Positions 24,161 to 33,667 of a stretch of DNA of 64,000 nucleotides are shown piece by piece. The translations under genes were made by a program, and so were the position numbers. The stretch's first letter is position 1, and each line of letters begins with the position of its first letter. The stretch is from Prochlorococcus sp. AG-418-M08 (GTDB lineage Bacteria > Cyanobacteriota > Cyanobacteriia > PCC-6307 > Cyanobiaceae): contig QCMG01000004.1 in the NCBI GenBank assembly GCA_003213955.1, forward strand, positions 83,069 to 147,068, given 5' to 3'. The notes under the pieces are model-generated. The model made no database searches, was not told where the DNA came from, and was given only the letters and a program-made list of their open reading frames with translations.

Positions 24161-25432
24161 ATGTTTAATGGAACTTCTTTACTAAAGAATAAGAGATTGT
24201 TTCAAAAGAAATATTCAATTAATCGAAAAATTGTTTTTTCACCTTTACTAGTCATACCTTTATCTTTGGTAATTATTTCAAGTATTTTAATAAAAAGTGT
24301 ACAAAGAGAATTTTTACAATCAGATTTTTTAAATCATCTTTGCACAGGCTTGTTGGGATATCTTTTAGCCATTTTTATTTCATATATACCAATAGAAAGA
24401 ATTAAAAAATATTTGATCCCATTTTATTTTTGTTCTTTAATTTCATTACTTTTAATCTATTTTTTTGGAGTCTCAATTTATGGAGCTCAAAGATGGCTAA
24501 ACTTAGGAATTTTTTCTTTTCAACCATCGGAAGTCGCTAAATTGAGTACGATATTAATTCTTGCTTTAGTGCTAGAAAGAAAATATATTTCTTCTATAAA
24601 AGATCTAATATTACCTTTTTTAATTGTTATTGTTCCTTGGTTATTAATATTTTTTCAACCTGATTTGGGAACTTCATTAGTCTTAATAGTATTGACTTTT
24701 GTAATGCTTTATTGGTCCCAAATGCCTATAGAGTGGATACTCATTTTAGGTTTTTGTATTGTTACATCAATATTTTATTTGGTCTTTCCAAACTTGCTTA
24801 TCTTTTGGATTCCTTTAATGGGTTACTTGGGTTATAGATCCTCGCAAAAGAAAATTATCTTCTCGATTTTCACGTTAGTTCTTCATTCATTAGTTATTAA
24901 GTTGACACCTAATATATGGGAATATGGCTTAAAAGATTATCAAAAAGATAGATTAATTTTGTTCTTAGATCCTAGTAGGGACCCTTTAGGTGGAGGATAT
25001 CATTTATTGCAAAGTAAAATAGCTATTGGATCAGGAGGCCTTTTGGGCACGGGTTTATTAAATGGTAAATTGACAAATTTACAATTTATACCTGAACAAC
25101 ATACAGATTTTATATTTAGTGCTTTAGGGGAGGAATTAGGATTTTTAGGATCAATTCTAATTCTACTTTTGTTCTTTATTTTGATTACTCATCTTCTAAA
25201 GATTTCAAAAAATGCTAGAACAAATTTTGAGTCATTAATAGTTATTGGAATAACTTCAACATTCTTATTTCAAATCATCATTAACTTATTTATGACTATT
25301 GGATTAGGTCCAGTAACGGGAATTCCTCTACCTTTTATGAGTTATGGTAGAACTTCTTTGTTAATTAATTTTATATTCATTGGTCTGGCATTATCTACAT
25401 TAAATCGCTCTAGATCATTAAGAAATCAATGA
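24161..25432 (+). CDS. rodA: Rod shape-determining protein RodA (SEDS glycosyltransferase)
   Basis: A 423-residue polytopic membrane protein of the SEDS family with about ten hydrophobic segments. Family motifs: YGAQRWLNLGIFSFQPSEVAKLSTIL near residue 108, FFQPDLGTSLVL near 165, SKIAIGSGGLLGTGLLNG near 285, FIPEQHTDFIFSALGEELGFLG near 305 (with the catalytic-type Asp) and GIPLPFMSYGRTSLL near 387. These polymerise lipid II into glycan strands in the elongasome. It has no C-terminal extension. The stop codon overlaps the start of a sensor-kinase-like gene by 4 bases (ATGA), so they are translationally coupled. Confidence 0.95.
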   Translation: MFNGTSLLKNKRLFQKKYSINRKIVFSPLLVIPLSLVIISSILIKSVQREFLQSDFLNHLCTGLLGYLLAIFISYIPIERIKKYLIPFYFCSLISLLLIYFFGVSIYGAQRWLNLGIFSFQPSEVAKLSTILILALVLERKYISSIKDLILPFLIVIVPWLLIFFQPDLGTSLVLIVLTFVMLYWSQMPIEWILILGFCIVTSIFYLVFPNLLIFWIPLMGYLGYRSSQKKIIFSIFTLVLHSLVIKLTPNIWEYGLKDYQKDRLILFLDPSRDPLGGGYHLLQSKIAIGSGGLLGTGLLNGKLTNLQFIPEQHTDFIFSALGEELGFLGSILILLLFFILITHLLKISKNARTNFESLIVIGITSTFLFQIIINLFMTIGLGPVTGIPLPFMSYGRTSLLINFIFIGLALSTLNRSRSLRNQ

Positions 25433-26799
25433 AATCTTTTATAACTATAAAAAAAATTCAAGATTTACTTTTGCAAGGATTAAATACTAAATATGTTGAT
25501 GATGAAACTTCTAGGCGGATGTGGTGGGCCTCTTTAGAAGTTATTCAAAAAGAGTTCCTTTCTAATTCCTACAAAGAAGGAGGATTGTGGGTTGCTTCTC
25601 CTTTGCCTGTTCTCACCGATAAAAAATATTTAACTAAAATGAAGGGTTGGTTATGGTCTCCAGAGGGTTTTCCATATTTTCAAAGGGATAGTGCTGGGTT
25701 CTTACCTGTAGAGCACTCTAGAAAAATTAAAGAAGATAGTAATTTTATTAGGAATTACAAAGTATTAAATTTAAATAGTAAAGATGGTTTTGAACCTTTT
25801 TTAATAATTATTACTAAAAATTTTCAATGTCTTTTAACAATTGCAGGAGAAAAAGATAAGAAAACATTACTCATGAGATGTGATGAAAAGAGCCTAAAAA
25901 CTGCAATTAAATTGATTGATGCGAAATTGAATCAAGATAATTTTCAAGAGTCACTTAATTTTCGTAATGCAATTAAAAATTTAGGAAATCTTAATATAAA
26001 TGATGAATTTGAAAATAATTTTTGGCCCAGTTTATCAACTAAGTTGGCAAACTTAATTCCTAAATTAAGTGTTCAGAATGCAATTAAAAATGATGATAAA
26101 AATGATCAATTAACGGAGGCAAAGTTATTACAAGCAATTTCTCATGAAGTTAGAACTCCTTTAGCAACAATAAGGACCTTAATAAGCTCTACTCTTAGAA
26201 AATATAATATGGACGAATCAATGAGAAATCGCTTAATTCAAATTGATAATGAGTGTAATGAGCAAATTGATCGATTTGGTCTTATTTTTAATGCTGCGGA
26301 ACTTGTAAGTAATAATATATCTCCCCCAAATCAACTGGCAAGAATAAATTTAGGGGAAATTTTATTTAAATTGGAACCTATTTGGGATAAACAATTGAAG
26401 CGCCGAGGTATCTCATTGAAAATTGATATACCGAAACAACTTCCTGAAATTTTTAGTGATTCTGAAAAACTTGAATTAATGTTAAGAGGACTTATTGATA
26501 AGAATACTAGAGGACTAAGAGAAGGTAGTAGTCTAATATTAGAGTTACAACCTGCAGGCCAAAAATTAAAACTTCAATTAAAAGTAAAAAAATTTGATAG
26601 GGGTAAAAATGAAATTGGCAATAAAGATCATGGTTCGGATATTAGTCCTGTACTAAATTGGAATCCTCAGACGGGAAGCTTGCAATTGAGTCAGATTGCA
26701 ACTCAAAAATTATTGGCAAGTTTAGGAGGTCATGTCACTCAAAGAAGAGATACTGGCTTGACAGTATTTTTCCCAATTGCTGATAAGGATTATATTTAA
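25429..26799 (+). CDS. Sensor histidine kinase-like protein with degenerate ATPase domain
   Basis: A 456-residue soluble protein. The N-terminal 200 residues form an unidentified domain (SRRMWWASLEVIQKEFL, GGLWVASPLP, GWLWSPEGFPYFQRDS). The dimerisation and phosphoacceptor helix is clear: LLQAISHEVRTPLATIRTLI near residue 237, an intact H-box. The C-terminal part aligns with a HATPase domain (SDSEKLELMLRGLIDKNTRG) but lacks the N-box Asn, and I see no DxGxG G1 box; GGHV and GLTVFFPI remain at the end. Autophosphorylation is therefore doubtful; it could be a phosphotransfer or partner-dependent protein. No membrane segment. Coupled to rodA, which suggests a link to cell-wall or shape control. 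Confidence 0.82.
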   Translation: MKSFITIKKIQDLLLQGLNTKYVDDETSRRMWWASLEVIQKEFLSNSYKEGGLWVASPLPVLTDKKYLTKMKGWLWSPEGFPYFQRDSAGFLPVEHSRKIKEDSNFIRNYKVLNLNSKDGFEPFLIIITKNFQCLLTIAGEKDKKTLLMRCDEKSLKTAIKLIDAKLNQDNFQESLNFRNAIKNLGNLNINDEFENNFWPSLSTKLANLIPKLSVQNAIKNDDKNDQLTEAKLLQAISHEVRTPLATIRTLISSTLRKYNMDESMRNRLIQIDNECNEQIDRFGLIFNAAELVSNNISPPNQLARINLGEILFKLEPIWDKQLKRRGISLKIDIPKQLPEIFSDSEKLELMLRGLIDKNTRGLREGSSLILELQPAGQKLKLQLKVKKFDRGKNEIGNKDHGSDISPVLNWNPQTGSLQLSQIATQKLLASLGGHVTQRRDTGLTVFFPIADKDYI

Positions 26800-26888
26800 T
26801 TGAATATTTATTTTGTAAATTTATTAAATAATGTAGAAACTTTTTTAATAATAAGGAAATTTGTAAAACATGAATGCTAGTTTCTTAT

Positions 26889-26894
26889 TATAAA
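26889..26894 (+). promoter_or_regulatory. Possible psaD -10 element
   Basis: TATAAA 17 bases upstream of the psaD ATG. If used, the leader would be only about 10 bases. It is one of several AT-rich hexamers in this spacer, so support is weak. Confidence 0.3.
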
Positions 26895-26910
26895 TAACTT
26901 TAAAAATAGG

Positions 26911-27333
26911 ATGACTGAAACTTTAGTTGGTCAATTTCCAAAGCATATAGGTAGTACTGGGGGTTTATTAAACTCTGCAGAAACAGAAGAAAAATATGCA
27001 ATTTCATGGAATAGCTCCAAAGAACAAGCATTTGAAATGCCTACTGGTGGAGCTGCTGTTATGCATGAGGGAGATAATTTGATGTACTTTGCAAGAAAGG
27101 AACAATGTCTTGCTCTTGGTACACAATTGAGGGGTTTAAAACCTAGGATTGAAAATTTTAAAATTTATAGAATTTTTCCTGGTGGAGATATTGAATTCTT
27201 ACATCCTAAAGATGGAGTTTTCCCCGAAAAAGTTAATGAGGGCAGAGAGAAAGTTGGTCATAATCCAAGAAGAATAGGCGAGAATCCAAATCCTGCCGGT
27301 TTAAAATTTACAACTAAAAAAACTTTTGAATAA
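26911..27333 (+). CDS. psaD: Photosystem I reaction center subunit II
   Basis: A 140-residue PsaD, the stromal/cytoplasmic subunit of photosystem I that docks ferredoxin. The sequence is highly conserved: [23 protein letters not shown] near residue 9, [33 protein letters not shown] near residue 40, [27 protein letters not shown] near residue 85 and [14 protein letters not shown] near residue 115. Monocistronic: 111 bases separate it from the previous gene and its own hairpin overlaps the stop. A TATAAA element at 26889-26894 is a possible -10 box. Confidence 0.98.
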   Translation: MTETLVGQFPKHIGSTGGLLNSAETEEKYAISWNSSKEQAFEMPTGGAAVMHEGDNLMYFARKEQCLALGTQLRGLKPRIENFKIYRIFPGGDIEFLHPKDGVFPEKVNEGREKVGHNPRRIGENPNPAGLKFTTKKTFE

Positions 27334-27346
27334 ATTTTCGAAAGTT
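27321..27346 (+). terminator. Hairpin at the psaD stop codon
   Basis: AACTTTTGAA at 27321-27330 pairs with TTCGAAAGTT at 27337-27346: ten base pairs including one G-U, with a 6-base loop that contains the TAA stop. No T tract follows, so it may be a 3' stabilising or processing structure rather than a classical terminator. Confidence 0.5.
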
Positions 27347-27392
27347 GATATAAAAGACAAATATAATTATAATTTGGGCTGAAACTACTAGT

Positions 27393-28913
27393 ATGATCAG
27401 TTCTCAAAAAGATAGTTTTTTAAAGGCTTATAAAGAAGGTAAAAATTTTATACCTATCCTCAAAACTTGGCCTGCAGATTTGGAAACTCCACTATCAACA
27501 TGGCTTAAATTATCAAATAAAGACTCACATGGTGTTTTTCTTGAATCCGTTGAAGGTGGAGAAAATTTAGGCAGATGGAGTATTGTTGCTAATAATCCTC
27601 TTTGGGAAGCAGTTTGTATTGGAGAAGAAACTATAAAAGCCTGGAATAATGGGAAAAGGGAAATATTTAAAGGTGATCCTTTTACTTTATTAAAAACTTG
27701 GACTGAAGAATACAAGTCATATATTATTGATAATTTACCTTATGTTGGCCAATTATATGGTTCTTGGGGTTACGAATTAATTAATCGCATAGAGCCTAAT
27801 GTACCTATCAATCGTCTAGAAAAGAATGAGATACCTTATGGATCTTGGATGTTTTTTGATCAATTAGTCATTTTTGATCAAATGAAAAGATGTATAACAG
27901 TAGTCGTATATGCTGACACATCCAATTCAACAGAATCTTTGATTGAGGAAATATATCAAAACTCTATTGCAAAAATCAATAAAATTAGAGAATTAATGAG
28001 AGCCCCAATTAATGAAAAACATTCTCTTAACTGGAATGATAATAAAGATTTGAATATTGATATTTCAAGTAATTGGAATAAAAAAGAGTTTGAAGATGCT
28101 GTAGTTTCTGCAAAAGAGTATATAAAACAAGGGGATATCTTTCAAATTGTTATTAGCCAAAAATTTCAGTCTAAAGTTAAAAGTGATCCTTTTAATTTAT
28201 ATAGGAGTTTAAGGATGGTAAATCCTTCACCTTATATGGCTTTCTTTGACTTTGGATCATGGTATCTCATAGGTTCTAGTCCTGAAGTAATGGTCAAAGC
28301 AGAGAAGAATAAAAATAATCAAATTGTTGCAAGCTTAAGACCGATTGCTGGGACAAGGCCAAGGGGTAAAGATGCTGAAGAAGATTTGAAATTTGAGCAG
28401 GATTTATTAAAAGATCCTAAAGAGATATCAGAACATGTAATGCTTATCGATCTTGGGAGAAATGATTTAGGAAGAGTATGTGAAACAGGTACAGTAGAGG
28501 TCAAAGATTTGATGATAATAGAAAAATATTCACACGTAATGCATATTGTGAGTGAAGTTGAGGGAATCTTAAAAAGTAATACTGGGGTCTGGGACTTGTT
28601 AAAAGCATGTTTTCCTGCTGGTACAGTAACTGGGGCTCCAAAAATAAGAGCTATGCAATTAATTAAGAACTTTGAAAAAAATGCTAGGGGACCATATGCT
28701 GGGGTTTATGGATCCATAGATATTAATGGAGCACTAAATACTGCTATAACGATACGAACAATGATTGTTCAGCCTTCTAATGAAGGGGAATATATGGTTT
28801 CTGTTCAAGCTGGTGCTGGAATAGTTGCAGATTCATCTCCTGAGAATGAATATCAAGAAACTATTAATAAAGCTAAAGGAATATTGATAGCATTAGCTTG
28901 TTTGGATAGATAA
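27393..28913 (+). CDS. trpE: Anthranilate synthase component I
   Basis: A 506-residue chorismate-using enzyme. The N-terminal regulatory part has the LLES-like Trp-binding element (FLESVEGGENLGRWSI near residue 50). The C-terminal chorismate-binding domain shows YIKQGDIFQIVISQKF, NPSPYMAFFDFGSWYLIGSSPEVMV, RPIAGTRPRG, DLGRNDLGRVCETGTVEV, YSHVMHIVSEVEG, FPAGTVTGAPKIRAMQLI and GAGIVADSSPENEYQE. PabB is the main alternative, but the intact N-terminal Trp-binding element and length favour TrpE. gshA starts at the next base after the stop, an unusual zero-gap pairing of tryptophan and glutathione synthesis. Confidence 0.94.
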   Translation: MISSQKDSFLKAYKEGKNFIPILKTWPADLETPLSTWLKLSNKDSHGVFLESVEGGENLGRWSIVANNPLWEAVCIGEETIKAWNNGKREIFKGDPFTLLKTWTEEYKSYIIDNLPYVGQLYGSWGYELINRIEPNVPINRLEKNEIPYGSWMFFDQLVIFDQMKRCITVVVYADTSNSTESLIEEIYQNSIAKINKIRELMRAPINEKHSLNWNDNKDLNIDISSNWNKKEFEDAVVSAKEYIKQGDIFQIVISQKFQSKVKSDPFNLYRSLRMVNPSPYMAFFDFGSWYLIGSSPEVMVKAEKNKNNQIVASLRPIAGTRPRGKDAEEDLKFEQDLLKDPKEISEHVMLIDLGRNDLGRVCETGTVEVKDLMIIEKYSHVMHIVSEVEGILKSNTGVWDLLKACFPAGTVTGAPKIRAMQLIKNFEKNARGPYAGVYGSIDINGALNTAITIRTMIVQPSNEGEYMVSVQAGAGIVADSSPENEYQETINKAKGILIALACLDR

Positions 28914-30032
28914 ATGAATAATGATAATTTATATAAAGGTTTTGAAGTCGAACTCTTTACTGGTTCTCACAATAATCATGTTGGAGTTTCAGATGATATT
29001 GAAAAAACATTTTCTGATTTTGTCAAAGAGCCGGATAACAGAAATGTTGAATATATTACAAATCCAGAAAAAGACTATAAGGTTAATTTTAAAAACATAT
29101 TAGAACCCAGAAAAAAATTAAGGCAATGGCTAGTTAAAAGAGAATTGACAATAATCCCTTCATCTACATTATGTTTTAAACATGATAGTAAGTTTCAACG
29201 TTCTGATAAAAATAATGATTATCATCAATTTATTCAAGATAAATACGGCATATCAATTGCTACTTCAAGTGTTCACATAAATTTAGGTATTGATAATTTA
29301 GATAAACTTTTTGCTGCTATCCGACTTGTAAGGTGTGAGGCTTCCTTGTATCTATCTTTAAGTGCTAGTTCTCCTTTTTTGAATAATAAACTTACTAAAA
29401 ATCACTCACAGAGATGGATTCAATTCCCTAAAACACCTAACAAAGTGCCATTTTTTATCACTCATGAAAACTATATAAAATGGATTGAGGAAAATATTAA
29501 AAAGGGAAATATGCAAAATATTAGACATTTTTGGTCTTCTATTCGCCCAAATGGTCCTAAGAGACCTCATGTATTAGACCGTTTAGAATTAAGAATTTGC
29601 GATTACGTCTCAGATATTGACTTATTGTTGGCAATAACGGCTTTTCTTGAACTTAGAGTCATTCATCTTTTTGAAAATATGGAGACTTTAGATCCATTAA
29701 TTGCTAGTCAGTTTTCTATGGACCAATTAATAAAAATATGTGATGAAAATGAAATAAAAGCTGCACAAAATAGCTTAGATGCTGAATTAGTTCATTGGAA
29801 AGATGGAAAAAAAATTATTTGTAGAGAATGGATAAAAAATTTATTGGTGGATTTATCTGTAACTGCAGAAAAGTTAAATATGATTCATCTTTTGCAACCT
29901 ATCTATAAAGTTCTTCAGGAGGGAAATCAATCTATGAATTGGATAAAACAATACAGAAAGGGATTATCTATTGAGGATATTATGAAATATACTATTAAAA
30001 AAATGATAAAAACTGAAGAAGAAAGTATTTAA
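28914..30032 (+). CDS. gshA: Glutamate-cysteine ligase (cyanobacterial type)
   Basis: A 372-residue gamma-glutamylcysteine synthetase of the cyanobacterial group. Seen: LYKGFEVELFTGS at the N-terminus, FVKEPDNRNVEYIT near residue 38, IIPSSTLCFKHDSKF near residue 82, the substrate region GISIATSSVHINLGI near residue 115, and HVLDRLELRICDYVSDIDLLLAI near residue 220. It makes gamma-Glu-Cys, first step to glutathione. No fused glutathione synthetase. The ATG begins directly after the trpE stop codon, so translation is probably coupled. Confidence 0.92.
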   Translation: MNNDNLYKGFEVELFTGSHNNHVGVSDDIEKTFSDFVKEPDNRNVEYITNPEKDYKVNFKNILEPRKKLRQWLVKRELTIIPSSTLCFKHDSKFQRSDKNNDYHQFIQDKYGISIATSSVHINLGIDNLDKLFAAIRLVRCEASLYLSLSASSPFLNNKLTKNHSQRWIQFPKTPNKVPFFITHENYIKWIEENIKKGNMQNIRHFWSSIRPNGPKRPHVLDRLELRICDYVSDIDLLLAITAFLELRVIHLFENMETLDPLIASQFSMDQLIKICDENEIKAAQNSLDAELVHWKDGKKIICREWIKNLLVDLSVTAEKLNMIHLLQPIYKVLQEGNQSMNWIKQYRKGLSIEDIMKYTIKKMIKTEEESI

Positions 30033-30085
30033 TCATTTAAAGAAATATTTGATCTCAATATATTCACTTATGACATAATAATTAT

Positions 30086-33055
30086 ATGGAATCTATCAAA
30101 AAACTTAAAAGTCATAATGTGGATCTTATAAGTAGCAATGATCCGTTAGATAAAAATCGTTTATTGATAGAGGAATTGTGGGAATCAGTATTAAGAGAAG
30201 AATGCCCAAATGATCAGGCAAACCGTTTAATACAGCTCAAAGAACTAAGTTATACTAATCAAGTCGAAGAAGAAAGTTCAAAAAATTTTAAAAACGAAAT
30301 AGTTAATATTGTGAATGCTATGGATTTAGCTGAATCTATATCTGCAGCTAGAGCTTTTTCATTATATTTCCAGTTAGTTAATATTTTGGAACAAAGAGTA
30401 GAGGAAGATAGATACATTCAAAGCTTTACAAATAAAAACACCCATAAATCTCATGATAATCTAGATCCATTTGCACCAGCCTTAGCAAGGCAAAATGCAC
30501 CTGTTACATTTAGAGAACTATTTTATAGGCTTAGAAGATTAAATGTTCCTCCAGGTAAATTAGAGGAACTATTACAAGAAATGGATATTCGCTTAGTTTT
30601 TACTGCGCATCCTACTGAAATAGTTAGACATACAATTAGACATAAGCAAACTAGAGTAGCTAGCTTGCTTCAAAAAATACAGGTTGAAAAATTCTTAACA
30701 GTTGATGATATTAAATCACTAAAAATACAACTAAAAGAAGAGATCAGACTGTGGTGGAGAACAGATGAGTTACATCAGTTCAAACCATCGGTTATAGATG
30801 AAGTTGATTATGCTTTGCATTATTTTCAACAAGTTCTTTTTAATGCCATGCCTCAGTTAAGAGGGCGAATTTCTTCAGCTCTTACTGAAAATTATCCAGA
30901 TGTTCAAATGCCAACTGAATCTTTTTGTACGTTTGGATCATGGGTTGGCTCTGATAGAGATGGGAATCCTTCAGTAACTCCAGAAATAACATGGAAGACT
31001 GCCTGTTATCAGAGGCAATTAATGTTAGAAAGGTATATAAATGCGACATCTAATCTTAGAGATCAATTAAGTGTTTCAATGCAATGGAGTCAAGTTAGCA
31101 CGTCCCTTTTAGAATCGTTAGAAACAGATAGAGTGAAGTTTCCTGAAATTTATGAATCTAGGGCAACAAGATATAGATCAGAGCCTTATAGATTGAAATT
31201 GAGTTATATTTTAGAAAAATTAAGATTAACCCAAGAAAGAAATAATTTACTTGCAAAAGCAGGCTGGAAACTATCTTTAGAAAGGGAATCAGATACTAAA
31301 AATATAGATTTAGTTGAAAAATTACATTATAGATCTGTTGACGAATTTACTTATGATCTTGAATTGATTAAAAATAGTCTTAATAGTACAGATTTGACAT
31401 GTGATGCAGTAAATAAATTATTAACTCAGGTACATATTTTCGGTTTTTCTTTAGCAAGTTTGGATATACGCCAGGAGAGCACTAGACATAGCGATGCAAT
31501 AAATGAATTAACTAATTATCTTGAGTTACCTAAACAATATGATCAAATGACAGAAACAGAGAAAATAAAATGGCTTAAAGATGAATTAAACACAAAAAGG
31601 CCTTTAATTCCATCTGAAATTAGCTGGACTAAAAGTACTGAAGAAACGTTTTCAGTTTTTAGAATGGTCAAAAGATTACAAGAAGAATTTGGCAGCCGTA
31701 TTTGTCATTCATATGTAATTTCAATGAGCCATAGTGCATCTGATCTACTTGAAGTACTTCTTTTGGCAAAAGAAATGGGACTTATTGATCAAAATTCAAA
31801 AAAATCGAAGTTGCTAGTTGTCCCTCTTTTTGAAACTGTTGAGGATCTTCAAAGAGCTCCAGAAGTAATGGAGCAACTATTTTGTTTAGATTTTTATCGA
31901 TCATTATTACCAAAAGTAGGAGAAAGTTTTAAACCTATCCAAGAGTTGATGTTGGGCTATTCTGATAGTAATAAAGATTCAGGGTTTTTATCTAGTAATT
32001 GGGAAATACATAGGGCTCAAATTGCTCTTCAAAATCTTTCAAGTAAAAATAATATACTTTTAAGACTTTTCCACGGCAGGGGAGGTTCAGTAGGTAGAGG
32101 AGGAGGCCCTGCTTATCAAGCTATATTAGCTCAACCAAGCGGCACACTTAAAGGCAGAATAAAAATTACAGAACAAGGAGAAGTTTTAGCTTCTAAATAT
32201 AGTCTTCCTGAGTTGGCTTTATATAATCTAGAGACTGTTACAACAGCAGTTATTCAAAACAGTTTAGTTAATAATAGGCTTGATGCTACGCCAGAATGGA
32301 ATGATTTAATGACTAGATTGGCAGAAACTTCGAGAATTCAATATAGAAAATTAGTACATGAGAATCCTAATTTACTCACTTTTTTTCAAGAAGTGACTCC
32401 AATCGAGGAAATTAGTAAATTACAAATATCAAGTAGGCCTGCTAGAAGAAAAAAGGGTGCAAAGGATTTATCAAGTTTAAGAGCAATTCCATGGGTTTTT
32501 GGATGGACGCAGAGTAGATTCCTTCTGCCAAGTTGGTTTGGTGTGGGAACCGCGTTATCAGTTGAATTGAAATCAGATCCTGAACAGATTGAATTATTAA
32601 GAGTACTTCATCAAAGATGGCCTTTTTTTAGGATGCTCATATCAAAGGTGGAAATGACATTATCCAAAGTTGATTTAGAAGTTGCCAAATATTATGTGGA
32701 TACCCTTGGGAGTGAAGCAAATTCAAAGTCATTTGAAGAGATTTTTGATGTTATTCATAAAGAATATACTCTAACTAAATCTTTAGTCCTTAAAATCACT
32801 GGTAAAAATAAGCTCTTAGAATCTGATAGAGACTTGCGATCATCTGTAAACTTAAGAAATAAAACAATAATCCCACTGGGATTTTTGCAAGTTTCACTTT
32901 TAAGGAGACTGAGAGATCAAACAAGACAACCTCCAATTAGTGAATTTTTAAATGATAGGAATGAATCTAAAAGAGCCTATAGTCGGAGTGAACTTTTAAG
33001 AGGAGCACTTTTAACAATTAATGGAATTGCGGCAGGGATGAGAAATACAGGATAA
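30086..33055 (+). CDS. ppc: Phosphoenolpyruvate carboxylase
   Basis: A 989-residue enzyme fixing bicarbonate onto PEP to give oxaloacetate (anaplerosis). Seen: the catalytic His in [13 protein letters not shown] near residue 175, [16 protein letters not shown] near 288, the [15 protein letters not shown] motif near 635 with the catalytic Lys, the mobile loop and active-site [26 protein letters not shown] near 660, [17 protein letters not shown] near 815 and the C-terminal [10 protein letters not shown]. The extreme C-terminus is QNTG-like (RNTG), the usual end for bacterial PEPC. ATG start, 53 bases after gshA. Confidence 0.97.
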   Translation: MESIKKLKSHNVDLISSNDPLDKNRLLIEELWESVLREECPNDQANRLIQLKELSYTNQVEEESSKNFKNEIVNIVNAMDLAESISAARAFSLYFQLVNILEQRVEEDRYIQSFTNKNTHKSHDNLDPFAPALARQNAPVTFRELFYRLRRLNVPPGKLEELLQEMDIRLVFTAHPTEIVRHTIRHKQTRVASLLQKIQVEKFLTVDDIKSLKIQLKEEIRLWWRTDELHQFKPSVIDEVDYALHYFQQVLFNAMPQLRGRISSALTENYPDVQMPTESFCTFGSWVGSDRDGNPSVTPEITWKTACYQRQLMLERYINATSNLRDQLSVSMQWSQVSTSLLESLETDRVKFPEIYESRATRYRSEPYRLKLSYILEKLRLTQERNNLLAKAGWKLSLERESDTKNIDLVEKLHYRSVDEFTYDLELIKNSLNSTDLTCDAVNKLLTQVHIFGFSLASLDIRQESTRHSDAINELTNYLELPKQYDQMTETEKIKWLKDELNTKRPLIPSEISWTKSTEETFSVFRMVKRLQEEFGSRICHSYVISMSHSASDLLEVLLLAKEMGLIDQNSKKSKLLVVPLFETVEDLQRAPEVMEQLFCLDFYRSLLPKVGESFKPIQELMLGYSDSNKDSGFLSSNWEIHRAQIALQNLSSKNNILLRLFHGRGGSVGRGGGPAYQAILAQPSGTLKGRIKITEQGEVLASKYSLPELALYNLETVTTAVIQNSLVNNRLDATPEWNDLMTRLAETSRIQYRKLVHENPNLLTFFQEVTPIEEISKLQISSRPARRKKGAKDLSSLRAIPWVFGWTQSRFLLPSWFGVGTALSVELKSDPEQIELLRVLHQRWPFFRMLISKVEMTLSKVDLEVAKYYVDTLGSEANSKSFEEIFDVIHKEYTLTKSLVLKITGKNKLLESDRDLRSSVNLRNKTIIPLGFLQVSLLRRLRDQTRQPPISEFLNDRNESKRAYSRSELLRGALLTINGIAAGMRNTG

Positions 33056-33058
33056 TCG

Positions 33059-33505
33059 TTGCAATATTTTTCTACTAAAAAGTTAATTCTTCCAGAGGGT
33101 TATTTTATTAATTCTACTCAAGTTCCAAAATTTAAGGATCTTAATAGACTTTTGGTAAATTGTGGTTGTGATTCATTCCCTATTCAAAAGTTATCTCTTG
33201 CTATAAAGAATAGTAATTTTTTCTTCACGATCCAAAGTAAATCAATCAAAAAGCTCTGTGGCTTTGTAAGGGTCACATCCGATAGAGGACTGAATGCTAA
33301 CTTATGGAATCTAAGCGCTGAGCAAGGTAATAATCAAAATCTTTTTTATTCAGTATTACTTCAAGCGACTCTTGAAAAAATAAATAGGGAAATGCCAGGA
33401 TGTAGTATTTCTGTACAGGCCCCTGTATCTTCATTTAAAAGTTTAGAAAAAAGTGGGTTTATATTGGACCCAAATGGTATAAGGGTAATGGGTTATAGAC
33501 TTTAA
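33059..33505 (+). CDS. GNAT-family N-acetyltransferase (Ycf52-like)
   Basis: A 148-residue protein with a TTG start 3 bases after ppc. The N-terminal LPEGYFINSTQVPKFKDLNRLLV resembles Ycf52/NAT-like acetyltransferases of cyanobacteria and red-algal plastids; LCGFVRVTSDRGLNANLWNLSAEQ fits strands 2-4, and SLEKSGFILDPNGIRVMGYRL resembles the C-terminal part of GNAT folds. The acetyl-CoA loop Q/RxxGxG/A is not clearly present (NNQNLFYSVLL instead), so activity is uncertain. Related plastid proteins acetylate N-termini or Lys. The alternative is a catalytically dead GNAT. Confidence 0.7.
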   Translation: MQYFSTKKLILPEGYFINSTQVPKFKDLNRLLVNCGCDSFPIQKLSLAIKNSNFFFTIQSKSIKKLCGFVRVTSDRGLNANLWNLSAEQGNNQNLFYSVLLQATLEKINREMPGCSISVQAPVSSFKSLEKSGFILDPNGIRVMGYRL

Positions 33506-33516
33506 ATCTTTATTCA

Positions 33517-33590
33517 CGAGCATGGAGGGAGTCGAACCCCCGACACTCAGAACCGGAATCTGATGCTCTATCCAACTGAGCTACATGCCC
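33517..33590 (-). tRNA. tRNA-Arg (CCG)
   Basis: Reverse complement folds as a 74-base tRNA: acceptor GGGCATG/CATGCTC with one G-U, D-arm TAGCTCAGTTGGATAGAGCA, anticodon stem-loop CAGATTCCGGTTCTG with anticodon CCG, and T-arm GGGGGTTCGACTCCCTC. CCA is not encoded. It lies between the GNAT gene and recF on the opposite strand. Confidence 0.94.
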
Positions 33591-33667
33591 TTAATTTTTC
33601 AATTTCTTTAAAGAAATTCTAAATATCTTAAACTTAGCTACTTTAACTAAGTAACGCATTAAAAAAA

